Positions 1 through 7,219 of a stretch of DNA of 9,973 nucleotides are shown piece by piece. Position numbers and translations under genes: made by a program. This DNA is from an uncultured Nitrospinaceae bacterium (lineage in GTDB: Bacteria; Nitrospinota; Nitrospinia; Nitrospinales; VA-1), in NCBI GenBank assembly GCA_905182935.1, contig CAJJDL010000094.1:1-9973 (forward strand), written 5' to 3'. Each line of letters opens with the position of its first letter. Position 1 is the stretch's first letter. The notes beneath the pieces are model-generated. The model saw only the letters and a program-made list of their open reading frames with translations, searched no databases and was not told the DNA's origin.

Positions 1-923
1 AAGAAATTGAAAAAACAATAGTTGGTCAAAGTTATCTAACAGAACGCCTTATTTTAGGTCTCCTAACTGGTGAGCACATATTACTAGAAGGAGTGCCAGG
101 GTTAGCCAAAACCAAATCAGTTAACACTTTAGCCAAAACAATAAATGCTCAGTTTAAACGAATTCAATTTACTCCAGACCTCTTACCAGCCGATCTCATA
201 GGCACGCAAATTTATCAGCCTAAGTCTGGAGAGTTTACTATAAAAAAAGGACCTCTTTTTGCTAACATCATATTAGCAGATGAAATAAACAGAGCTCCCG
301 CAAAGGTACAAAGCGCTTTATTAGAAGCAATGCAGGAAAGACAAATTACCATCGGCGGGGAAACTTTTTCATTATCCAAGCCATTTATGGTTATTGCTAC
401 ACAAAATCCGATTGAGCAAGAAGGGACCTATCCACTTCCAGAAGCACAAATAGACCGGTTTATGCTCAAATTAAAAATTGACTACCCTTTAAAAGAAGAA
501 GAAAAAATAATTATGCAGCGGATGGCTTCCACTAAAGGAGACGTACAAACTCAAAAAATAGTGGAACCCGAAAGTTTAATAAAAGCTGCAGAGGTAATAG
601 ATTCAATCTATATCGATGATAATTTGGAAGACTACATTCTAGACTTGGTAGCAGCAACTCGAAATCCAGCAGTCCAAAATTTACCTGAATTGACTAATCT
701 AGTTCAATATGGAGCTTCTCCTCGAGCTTCAATTTTTCTACATCGGCTTTCAAAAGCTTATGCCTTTATGCAAGGAAGGGGATTTGTAGTGCCACAGGAT
801 ATTAAGTCGATCGGTTTTGATGTATTAAGGCATCGAGTTATTCTTACATACGAGGCAGAAGCTGAGAACGTATCTACAGATGACGTGCTTCAAAAAATAT
901 TTGACACAGTCGAGGTACCTTAA
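1..923 (+). CDS. MoxR-family AAA+ ATPase, 5' end outside window
   Basis: The reading frame is already open at the left edge, with the first whole codon at position 3, so the start lies upstream. About 306 residues are visible and perhaps 15-25 are missing compared with the usual 320-335. The frame shows Walker A GVPGLAKT (visible residues 30-37), Walker B LADEIN (91-96), a sensor/arginine-finger block from ATQNP to DRF (132-153), and the sensor 2 motif GASPRAS (237-243), followed by the RHR...YEAEAE lid typical of MoxR. MoxR ATPases are cytoplasmic chaperone-like machines that act with VWA-domain partners. DUF58 and two VWA genes follow directly, which supports that role. A GTG at 93 lies inside Walker A and cannot be the real start. 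Family assignment is very secure; the substrate is unknown. Confidence 0.97.
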   Translation, partial: EIEKTIVGQSYLTERLILGLLTGEHILLEGVPGLAKTKSVNTLAKTINAQFKRIQFTPDLLPADLIGTQIYQPKSGEFTIKKGPLFANIILADEINRAPAKVQSALLEAMQERQITIGGETFSLSKPFMVIATQNPIEQEGTYPLPEAQIDRFMLKLKIDYPLKEEEKIIMQRMASTKGDVQTQKIVEPESLIKAAEVIDSIYIDDNLEDYILDLVAATRNPAVQNLPELTNLVQYGASPRASIFLHRLSKAYAFMQGRGFVVPQDIKSIGFDVLRHRVILTYEAEAENVSTDDVLQKIFDTVEVP

Positions 924-1018
924 AAATCAAGCCTTAACTAAAGCTCAATTCTTAGGTAGAAACTAATAGTTAAACCAAAAATAAAAGTCTCATAAAACAC
1001 CCATTAAAATAACTACAG

Positions 1019-1957
1019 ATGAGTTTACTCTCAAAAATTATTTCAAGCTTTAGGGAACCACCAATAGCGCAAAAGGAGAAAAACCTTTCACCTGAGTTAA
1101 TGCAAAAAATACGCTCCATACAAATCAAAACAAGTCATATGGTAACCGATCTAATGTCAGGGGAATATGCATCAGCATTCAAGGGTCATGGGATGGAATT
1201 CAATGCAGTAAGAGAATACACTCCTGGCGATGATGTGAGGCTCATCGATTGGAACGTTACTGCACGCATGAACCAACCTTTCATAAAAGAATTCATAGAA
1301 GAGCGAGAGCTGAATGTAATGCTTATTGTTGATGTCAGCTCATCTGGTGAATTTGGATCCACAGGAAAGTTTAAAAATGAAATTGCCGCAGAAGTAGCTT
1401 CCATATTAGCCTTCGCCGCAATTCGGAATAATGACAAAATTGGACTCATCATTTTTACCAATAAAATAGAACATTATATTCCACCAAAGAAAGGAAAGTC
1501 TCATATTTGGAATGTCATACGTACTATTTTAAGCTATCAACCAGAAGAAAAACTAACGGACATAAACATCCCACTAAAATTTTTATTAAAAATTCAAAAA
1601 CGAAAGTGTATAACATTTCTTATCTCTGATTTTCAAGCAAAGGATTACGCAACTAATCTAAAACTAGCGAAACAAAAACACGAGTTAGTGGCTATAAACA
1701 TATCTGACCCTAGAGAAAAAAACCTTCCAGACATAGGTTTTATCAACCTTAAAGATGCAGAGTCAGGTGAAACAATATTAATAAATACGAGTAACAGAGA
1801 AATGGCTAAGCGCTTTACTTCCTATGAACAGAAAAGACGAACAAATCTTAAAAAGTATTTTCATTCAATTGGAGTTGGCACAATAAACATTGATACGGGA
1901 AAATCACTAACAGATCCGATTATAAAATATTTTAAAACACGAGAAAAAAGGCACTAA
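1019..1957 (+). CDS. DUF58 domain protein (VWA-like MoxR partner)
   Basis: This 312-residue protein has no predicted membrane segment. The DUF58 signature is clear at residues 57-83 (GHGMEF, VREYTPGDD, IDWNVTAR). It is followed by a VWA-like fold with a metal-ion-dependent adhesion site (MIDAS) type DVSSS at 105-109 and a second acidic strand, LISDF, at 201-205. DUF58 proteins are regularly encoded next to MoxR ATPases and are thought to be their adaptors or substrates; the exact activity is not known. The start is fixed by an in-frame TAA at 1010-1012 just before the ATG. No good Shine-Dalgarno sequence is visible. A 95-bp gap separates it from the ATPase gene, the longest gap in the operon, and only 2 bases separate it from the next gene. 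Confidence 0.95.
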   Translation: MSLLSKIISSFREPPIAQKEKNLSPELMQKIRSIQIKTSHMVTDLMSGEYASAFKGHGMEFNAVREYTPGDDVRLIDWNVTARMNQPFIKEFIEERELNVMLIVDVSSSGEFGSTGKFKNEIAAEVASILAFAAIRNNDKIGLIIFTNKIEHYIPPKKGKSHIWNVIRTILSYQPEEKLTDINIPLKFLLKIQKRKCITFLISDFQAKDYATNLKLAKQKHELVAINISDPREKNLPDIGFINLKDAESGETILINTSNREMAKRFTSYEQKRRTNLKKYFHSIGVGTINIDTGKSLTDPIIKYFKTREKRH

Positions 1958-1959
1958 AA

Positions 1960-2409
1960 ATGGATGAAGAGAATACAGACATAGGACTGAGCAATAAAAT
2001 CAAGATACCCATTATCATTCTGACATTTGTAACTATTTGTGCGATGGGAGGAATGTTTATCAAAGTCGTATATTCAATAAATAAATCAGAAAAATCCCCA
2101 GACAGTCTCCAATATTTGCGTACCATTGGAGATAAGCTTCAAGATAAAGGTCTCTATGAACAATCAATTGAACAATATATAAAATATTTAAAAAATACGA
2201 ATATAGATGAGTCATCATATTCGGAAGTCGCTCACAACGTAGGTGAACTTTACATGAGTTTGAGCAACTGCCAGGAAGCATTGGTCTGGTTATTTCATGC
2301 TGAAACAATAGGGACTCAATATGCACGCGCAGAAGAACTAAAAATTCATATTGATACTTGCCTAGTTAAGATTAATTCGCCAAAGCCGACTAACCTTAAT
2401 ACAAAGTGA
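1960..2409 (+). CDS. small single-pass membrane protein with TPR repeats
   Basis: This 149-residue protein has a short polar N-terminus, one hydrophobic segment at about residues 16-38, and a helical domain with two tetratricopeptide-like units at about 51-80 (pattern around GDKLQDKGLYEQSIEQY) and 91-116 (VGELYM...EALVWL). TPR units bind other proteins, so an assembly or scaffold role in the MoxR/Bat complex is a reasonable inference; BatC and BatE are TPR proteins in better-studied Bat operons. Membrane orientation is uncertain because positive charge flanks both sides of the segment. Cysteines occur at 27, 104 and 134. A weak AAAGG-like ribosome site precedes the ATG. The stop overlaps the GTG start of the next gene. 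It is too short and divergent for a firm family name. Confidence 0.85.
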   Translation: MDEENTDIGLSNKIKIPIIILTFVTICAMGGMFIKVVYSINKSEKSPDSLQYLRTIGDKLQDKGLYEQSIEQYIKYLKNTNIDESSYSEVAHNVGELYMSLSNCQEALVWLFHAETIGTQYARAEELKIHIDTCLVKINSPKPTNLNTK

Positions 2410-3362
2410 CAACCAAATATAAAGCGACAACAAGTATTATTTTTTTTATATTATTTTCTTCAGTTATTGCATGGGCAGATTCGCCGATCACAGTAAATAC
2501 AAAATTAGACAAACCAAAAGCTACGACAGGTGACATTATTCTCTACACAATAACTGTGACCCACGATTTGGATATAAAACCATCGAAACCCGATTTCACA
2601 GTAATAAGTCAATTTGATATACTTGAGACCGTAACCACAAAACCCCTACAAATAGGGAATAAAAGTGAGCAGGAATATTCCGTGAAATTACGAGCTGACA
2701 AAGTAGGAATCTACACTATCCCTCCTATCCCAGTATCATTTGATGTAATGAAAAAAAATCAAAGTAAGCCTATTTCAGGGAAAATAACCGCTCCTAAAAT
2801 CACAATTGAGATTGTATCTATACTAAGAGATCAAGGCGAACCAACCGACATAATCGACATTAATGAGTTGCTTGAAGTTGATAAAGATTGGGTGCCTATC
2901 ATTTTTTGGGGGTTAAACTTAATTCTATTAATCATAGTTTTATATGCCGCCTGGAAATATCGTGGAGTAAAACAAAACAAGAGTAATGTGCGCAATCTAG
3001 ATATTCCGATACACGAAATTGCGCTAAATGAATTGGACGCACTAAAACTAAAAGACTTTCTGAATAACGGCGATTCAAGAAAACATTTTTTTGAAATCTC
3101 AGAAATCTTTCGCCGTTACCTTGGCAAAAGGTATAAATTTCCTGCACCTGACTGGACAACCGAAGAGATCACCACGTATTTTCAAAAAGAAAATGAACTC
3201 GAACTGATTCAAAGAGATGAGATAATTCGCATTCTAGATAAATCAGATTTAATAAAGTTTGCAAAGATTCAAGTTAAAGCAGATGCCGATGAAATAGAAT
3301 CAGTTCGTAAGATGATAGCATCTACTCGTGAACAGTTGGACATAGGACTTTATTCAAATTAA
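2406..3362 (+). CDS. short BatD-like membrane protein with DUF4381-like cytoplasmic tail
   Basis: This 318-residue protein starts with GTG, which overlaps the upstream TGA (GTGA, 2406-2409). There is no Shine-Dalgarno sequence, so translational coupling is likely. A signal peptide covers residues 1-24 (cleavage near AWA/DSP), which supports the start. A BatD-style beta domain follows at about 27-137 (KPKATTGDIILYTITV, GIYTIPPIPVSF). One membrane span lies at about 162-184, and a cytoplasmic helical tail at about 200-315 (around FRRYLGKRYKFPAPDWTTEEI) resembles DUF4381 proteins. It is much shorter than classical BatD, which carries several beta domains. Between a TPR gene and batA it probably anchors or partners the VWA proteins on the periplasmic side. 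The domain mix is inferred by eye. Confidence 0.85.
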   Translation: MTTKYKATTSIIFFILFSSVIAWADSPITVNTKLDKPKATTGDIILYTITVTHDLDIKPSKPDFTVISQFDILETVTTKPLQIGNKSEQEYSVKLRADKVGIYTIPPIPVSFDVMKKNQSKPISGKITAPKITIEIVSILRDQGEPTDIIDINELLEVDKDWVPIIFWGLNLILLIIVLYAAWKYRGVKQNKSNVRNLDIPIHEIALNELDALKLKDFLNNGDSRKHFFEISEIFRRYLGKRYKFPAPDWTTEEITTYFQKENELELIQRDEIIRILDKSDLIKFAKIQVKADADEIESVRKMIASTREQLDIGLYSN

Positions 3363-3374
3363 TTTAAAAAACGT

Positions 3375-4370
3375 ATGACATTTTTAAGATTTGAGGATCC
3401 TTGGTTACTATTAATTCTGTTACTAATTCCCATACTAGTTTGGCGGGAACGAAGATCAGTAAATGCTATTCTCTATTCATCTATTAGTCCTTTAAAGGAA
3501 GTCGGGTTCCACCGCTCGGAAATTTTAGAGATCATCCCAACTATTCTTAGGTTCATCGCTATTGCTCTTTTCATAGCAGCTTTCGCACGGCCTCAACAAG
3601 GAAACAAAAAAACCGAAATCATATCTCAAGGAGTTGACATAGTTCTCGCAATTGACACGTCTGGGAGCATGCAGGCGTTAGACTTTAAAGAAAATAATTC
3701 CCCTGTTACACGCCTTAAGGTTGTTAAAGATGTAGTCTCTGATTTTATTAAGAATAGAGATAAAGACCGCATAGGGATGGTCGTTTTTGGAGATGAAGCA
3801 TTTACTCAATCCCCACTCACCTTAGACCATCAAATACTAGATTCTTTCCTTAGCAAACTTAAAATTGGAATGGCAGGAGATTCCACAGCCATTGGATCTG
3901 CAATAGGAATTTCAATAAAAAGACTAAAAGATCTAAAGTCTAAATCCAAAATAATTATTCTACTAACCGATGGACGCAGTAATTCTGGGAAAATCTCTCC
4001 TCTGCAAGCGGCAGAAATCGCTAAAACTTTAGGCATAAAAATCTACACCATTGGCGTGGGTAAAAAAGGCAAAGCACCTTTTTTAGTGGATACGATTCTT
4101 GGAAAACGACTCATTTATCAAAATGTTGATATAGATGAAAAAACATTAAAAAATATTTCTAAAATGACAAATGCACAGTATTTCCGTGCTACTGACACAG
4201 AAACACTAAAAAGTATCTATGAACATATCAACTTATTAGAAAAATCTGAGGTGAAAACGCTCGATCATTCGGAGTACACAGAACTTTTTCATTACTTCTT
4301 AATCCCAGGTCTTCTATTGCTTATCACTGAAATAATTCTTTCAAATTCTATTATAAGGAAAATTCCGTAA
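3375..4370 (+). CDS. batA: BatA-type VWA domain membrane protein
   Basis: This 331-residue protein has the Bat layout: an N-terminal membrane span at about 8-23 after the FEDPWLL start typical of BatA, a second span at about 54-71 ending in ARPQ, a VWA domain at about 87-285, and a C-terminal span at about 303-325. The MIDAS is complete: DTSGS at 94-98, the loop threonine at 171 (DSTAIG) and TDG at 198-200. The metal site should therefore bind Mg2+ or a similar ion and a protein ligand. The tail carries the family pattern YFRATD...LKSIYEHINLLEKSE. BatA homologues were named for aerotolerance in Bacteroides and associate with MoxR ATPases. The ATG lies 12 bases after the previous stop with no clear Shine-Dalgarno sequence, and its stop overlaps the next ATG by one base. 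Confidence 0.95.
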   Translation: MTFLRFEDPWLLLILLLIPILVWRERRSVNAILYSSISPLKEVGFHRSEILEIIPTILRFIAIALFIAAFARPQQGNKKTEIISQGVDIVLAIDTSGSMQALDFKENNSPVTRLKVVKDVVSDFIKNRDKDRIGMVVFGDEAFTQSPLTLDHQILDSFLSKLKIGMAGDSTAIGSAIGISIKRLKDLKSKSKIIILLTDGRSNSGKISPLQAAEIAKTLGIKIYTIGVGKKGKAPFLVDTILGKRLIYQNVDIDEKTLKNISKMTNAQYFRATDTETLKSIYEHINLLEKSEVKTLDHSEYTELFHYFLIPGLLLLITEIILSNSIIRKIP

Positions 4371-5386
4371 TGCGATTTGGGAGTCCAGAGTATTTTTATC
4401 TACTGTTGCTATTTATACCGCTGATTTTTTTTCTTGTTTGGTCACAAAAGAAAAAAAAACAACTACTTAATTTGTTTCTAAGCAAGTCACTTGTCTACCG
4501 TCTCTTAGATCCTCTTACACTAAAAAGGCTCAAAATAGATACCATTCTGATAGCGTTTGCGGTTTTTTTTCTAATACTTGCCCTAACTCAACCACGATGG
4601 GGCTACTACTGGAAAGACCTTACGCAGGAAGGGGTCGATATAATAATAGCGCTAGACGTTTCTAATAGCATGCTCGCACAAGATATTAAACCAAATAGGC
4701 TAGAAAGAGCAAAACACAAGATAATCGATTTATTAAACATGCTTGAGGGTGATCGCGTTGGGCTTGTTGCTTTTGCTGGCACATCATACCTACAATGCCC
4801 ACTGACCTTAGACTATTCTGCTGCTCACATTTTTTTAAATGCTATCGACACAGATTTAATCCCAGTACAAGGCACAGCAATAGGCCATGCCATCCGAACA
4901 TCTGTTGAGGCATTTAATAATGAAGATACTCAATCACGAGTTATTATTCTTATTACTGATGGCGAAGACCACACAGATGATGCTCTCCCATCAGCAAAAT
5001 GGGCCAAAAAAAATGGAACTAAAATTTTTGTAATAGGTATAGGCCAAAAAATTGGGGCCCCCATTCCGAATAATGACAAAGAGAATCCAGGATTTAAAAA
5101 AGATGAGTATGGTGAAGTAATACTAAGCAAACTCGATGAACCTACTCTTCAAGAAATGGCCTTACACACAAAAGGAAGCTATGTTCGTTCAGTATCAGGT
5201 GACATGGATTTACAAAAAATATATCTCGAAAATATTAAACATAACGTTAAAAAAAAGAAAACCAAAACCGAACGAAGACGTGTTTGGAAAGAAAGGTTCC
5301 AGTGGATGATTTTCGCATCACTATTATGCCTCTTATTACGCTACGCTCGAAAACAAGAATTTGAAGAAAAAACTAGAATACTTTAA
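4370..5386 (+). CDS. batB: BatB-type VWA domain membrane protein
   Basis: This 338-residue protein parallels BatA: spans at about 8-25 and 57-73 (ending ALTQPRWG), a VWA domain at about 89-290, and a C-terminal span at about 311-324. The MIDAS is complete: DVSNS at 96-100, threonine 169 in QGTAIG, and TDGED at 196-200. The stretch GAPIP...GFKKDEYGEVILSKLDE is characteristic of the second VWA gene in Bat operons. The start is well supported: AAGGAA at 4355-4360 lies 9 bases before the ATG, which overlaps the batA stop as TAATG. The basic stretch VKKKKTKTERRRVWK precedes the last span, and a short charged tail follows it. This is the last gene of the operon; no TPR or full-length BatD gene follows. 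The pair probably acts together at the membrane. Confidence 0.95.
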   Translation: MRFGSPEYFYLLLLFIPLIFFLVWSQKKKKQLLNLFLSKSLVYRLLDPLTLKRLKIDTILIAFAVFFLILALTQPRWGYYWKDLTQEGVDIIIALDVSNSMLAQDIKPNRLERAKHKIIDLLNMLEGDRVGLVAFAGTSYLQCPLTLDYSAAHIFLNAIDTDLIPVQGTAIGHAIRTSVEAFNNEDTQSRVIILITDGEDHTDDALPSAKWAKKNGTKIFVIGIGQKIGAPIPNNDKENPGFKKDEYGEVILSKLDEPTLQEMALHTKGSYVRSVSGDMDLQKIYLENIKHNVKKKKTKTERRRVWKERFQWMIFASLLCLLLRYARKQEFEEKTRIL

Positions 5387-5444
5387 TTTTTATTATACAT
5401 TATTTAAATATCTCAAAACTTCTCAAGCATGACAAAAACACCAA

Positions 5445-5486
5445 AAAGTTTAATATCTAATACGCTAACAAACCAAAGTTTGATAT
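5445..5486 (+). repeat. direct repeat AAAGTTTrATAT upstream of BI-1 gene
   Basis: AAAGTTTAATAT at 5445-5456 recurs as AAAGTTTGATAT at 5475-5486. That is 11 of 12 identical bases, offset by 30 bp, close to three helical turns. The second copy contains the small palindrome CAAAGTTTG and overlaps the predicted -10 element. It could be a pair of regulator half-sites; in such AT-rich DNA chance is also possible. Confidence 0.35.
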
Positions 5487-5489
5487 AAT
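5481..5489 (+). promoter_or_regulatory. extended -10 promoter for the BI-1 gene
   Basis: TGATATAAT at 5481-5489 is a perfect extended -10 (TGnTATAAT) in the 187-bp spacer after batB. No convincing -35 hexamer lies 16-18 bp upstream, which is acceptable for extended -10 promoters. Initiation near 5496 would give a leader of about 80 bases. An AT-rich run (TATATATATAAATA) follows. The rest of the spacer shows no clear terminator for the Bat operon. Confidence 0.5.
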
Positions 5490-5573
5490 ATATATATAAA
5501 TAGCTTCACCTGACAAAGCGAAACCGTAATACCATTTATATAATAAAATTAATAATACAAAGGACATACAAAA

Positions 5574-6278
5574 ATGCAAGAAAACCAAATGAGAGCCACC
5601 AGTATTGATTCCGTCGCCGCCGAGCAACAACGTTTCATGGTTCGCGTTTATAACTGGATGGGCGCTGGATTGGGAATCACAGGAGTAATGGCTTTTTATA
5701 TCGCCAATACTCCAGCAATCTTTAATGTTGTAATGGGAAATCCCATAATGCCTATAGTTCTTATCATCGCTCAGATTGGTTTAGTTTTCTGGCTAGCTAC
5801 CAGAGTCATGCAAATGAGTGTAAGCCAAGCCACCGGTGTATTCTTATTATACGCCGGTCTTACTGGCATTACATTTTCCACTTTATTTGTGGTTTATACA
5901 TCAGCATCAATTACATCCACCTTTATAGTAACTGCAGGCACATTTGGAGCAATGAGCTTTTATGGTTACACGACAAAAAAGGACCTAACATCCTGGGGAA
6001 GCTTTCTATTCATGGGACTAATAGGGATAATAATAGCTTCGCTCGTTAATATTTTTCTACAAAGTCCAATTATGCATTGGGTAATAACTTATGCAGGTGT
6101 TCTCATTTTCGTTGGATTAACAGCTTACGATACACAAAAAATTAAAGAAATGAATATTTTGGGAAATGAAGGGACCGATGAAGATACAAAGGAAGCTATT
6201 CGAGGAGCACTCACCCTGTACCTTGATTTCATTAATCTTTTCTTAATGCTCCTTCGAATAATGGGTGATAGAAGATAA
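5574..6278 (+). CDS. Bax inhibitor-1/YccA-YbhL family membrane protein
   Basis: This 234-residue inner-membrane protein has a soluble N-terminus of about 24 residues and seven hydrophobic segments at about 25-43, 59-76, 87-106, 112-131, 142-162, 167-184 and 211-229. The family signatures are AYDTQKIK (184-191) and the closing ALTLYLDFINLFLMLLRIMG helix. Asp186 and Asp218 are candidates for the two aspartates that form the pH-sensing pair in the Bacillus homologue YetJ, a calcium-leak protein. Some bacterial relatives such as YccA modulate the FtsH protease, so the actual role here is open. The start is supported by AAAGGA at 5559-5564, 9 bases before the ATG, the clearest ribosome site in the window. 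It looks monocistronic, with its own promoter and terminator. Confidence 0.95.
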   Translation: MQENQMRATSIDSVAAEQQRFMVRVYNWMGAGLGITGVMAFYIANTPAIFNVVMGNPIMPIVLIIAQIGLVFWLATRVMQMSVSQATGVFLLYAGLTGITFSTLFVVYTSASITSTFIVTAGTFGAMSFYGYTTKKDLTSWGSFLFMGLIGIIIASLVNIFLQSPIMHWVITYAGVLIFVGLTAYDTQKIKEMNILGNEGTDEDTKEAIRGALTLYLDFINLFLMLLRIMGDRR

Positions 6279-6330
6279 AGCGAAGTTTAGATATAACTTA
6301 ATTAAAATATATTTTTAAGTTCATAAGAAT

Positions 6331-6372
6331 AAAGCCCTCATCTATTAATTTAGATAAGGGCTTTTCTTTTTA
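6331..6372. terminator. hairpin terminator between convergent BI-1 and rpe genes
   Basis: The arms AAAGCCCTCATCTA (6331-6344) and TAGATAAGGGCTTT (6351-6364) pair over 14 positions with one C-A mismatch, around a 6-base loop. On the plus strand a T-rich run (TTCTTTTTAT) follows, which makes a good intrinsic terminator for the BI-1 gene. On the minus strand the stem ends in TTTATTCTTAT, so it may also end rpe transcripts. A weaker AT-only imperfect hairpin (6295-6321) lies just before it. Confidence 0.88.
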
Positions 6373-6399
6373 TACAAAATAAGAAGGTATGATATAAAT

Positions 6400-7047
6400 T
6401 TAAGCTTCTCGTAAACTTTTAATAGCTTTTTTATAGTCTTTGCTATTGAATATAGCAGAACCAGCAACAAGAACGGTAGCCCCTGACTCTTTTACATCCC
6501 CTGCATTATCAGGCTTTACACCACCATCGACCTGAAGTTCTATATCATTTTCATAGTTACTCATGATGTCACTCAGATTCGATATTTTACCTAACATTGA
6601 AGGAATAAAAGTTTGCCCACCAAAACCAGGATTTACTGTCATAATAAGTACCATGTCGAGTTCATGTAAAATTTCTTCCAAACTCGACAAAGGTGTAGCT
6701 GGATTAAGAACTGCCCCAGCACGAACTTTATTTTCCTTAATAATTTGTATTGTCCGATTAAGGTGAGGACAGGCTTCAACTTGAACTGACAAAATATCTG
6801 CTCCAGCATCAGAAAATGATTTAATATAACGATCTGCATTTTCTATCATCAAATGGACATCAAGTGGCAGACTAGTGACCTTTCGAATTGATTCAATTAC
6901 AGGCGGACCAATAGTAATATTAGGGACAAAATGACCATCCATTACATCGACGTGGATCCAGTCTGCTCCAGCATCTTCTACGGCCTTAATTTCATCACCG
7001 AGCTTACTAAAATCTGCAGATAGAATTGAAGGTGCAATTATAGCCAT
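6400..7047 (-). CDS. rpe: ribulose-phosphate 3-epimerase
   Basis: This 215-residue cytoplasmic enzyme interconverts D-ribulose 5-phosphate and D-xylulose 5-phosphate in the pentose phosphate pathway or Calvin cycle. It is a TIM barrel of normal family length. Motifs in order are APSILSADF (5-13, with substrate Ser8), HVDVMDGHFVPN (32-43), LDVHLMI (62-68), TVNPGFGGQ (137-145), QVDGGVKPDN (172-181) and VAGSAIF (194-200). The metal ligands His32, Asp34, His65 and Asp174 are all present; Asp34 and Asp174 are the acid/base pair. The frame is open for 31 more codons upstream, but that stretch is a low-complexity hydrophobic run and MAIIAPSILSADF is the normal N-terminus, so the ATG at 7047 is chosen. 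GTGGAAAC lies about 9 bases upstream as a modest ribosome site. Confidence 0.97.
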   Translation of the reverse strand: MAIIAPSILSADFSKLGDEIKAVEDAGADWIHVDVMDGHFVPNITIGPPVIESIRKVTSLPLDVHLMIENADRYIKSFSDAGADILSVQVEACPHLNRTIQIIKENKVRAGAVLNPATPLSSLEEILHELDMVLIMTVNPGFGGQTFIPSMLGKISNLSDIMSNYENDIELQVDGGVKPDNAGDVKESGATVLVAGSAIFNSKDYKKAIKSLREA

Positions 7048-7213
7048 ATAAAGTTTCCACAAAAAAAATAACAGAGTTTTAAAAAATTCTAAAATACTAT
7101 AAAAAATTAAAAATCCAAATAAAGAATAATAACATATCAATTTAGCAAAGTACTATACCCATTTAACAAAAAGGCCTAATACTGAAAGACTGGTTATTAC
7201 GCTATTCATCATT

Positions 7214-7219
7214 TATAAT
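7214..7219 (+). promoter_or_regulatory. candidate -10 element for the CLC gene
   Basis: A perfect TATAAT lies 39 bases upstream of the ATG at 7258. The hexamer 17 bp upstream (TGGTTA, 7191-7196) is a poor -35 match, so the promoter would be weak or activator-dependent. The predicted start site near 7226 gives a short leader with no clear Shine-Dalgarno sequence. Confidence 0.4.

Noticed and set aside
93..923. GTG at 93 as the start of the MoxR gene
   Set aside because: The codon is the Val inside Walker A (GVPGLAKT), and the frame continues to the left edge with normal MoxR sequence (EKTIVGQ...LLEG), so the gene is simply cut by the window.
901..929. TTGACA at 901-906 as a -35 box for the DUF58 gene
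   Set aside because: It lies in the MoxR coding end and no TATAAT-like hexamer is found 16-18 bp downstream.
1186..1461. 91-codon antisense open frame within the DUF58 gene
   Set aside because: It is opposite the conserved DUF58 core, with no motif and no ribosome site; treated as a chance frame.
5387..5480. Terminator for the Bat operon after batB
   Set aside because: Only short AT arms (AAACTT/AAGTTT at 5416-5421 and 5446-5451, 24-base loop) and a T-rich stretch right after the stop were found; not enough to call a terminator.
7048..7140. 31-codon hydrophobic N-terminal extension of rpe
   Set aside because: The frame is open, but the encoded run is low-complexity and rich in Phe/Leu as expected from AT-rich spacer; the family starts at MAIIAPSILSADF and a modest ribosome site fits the ATG at 7047.
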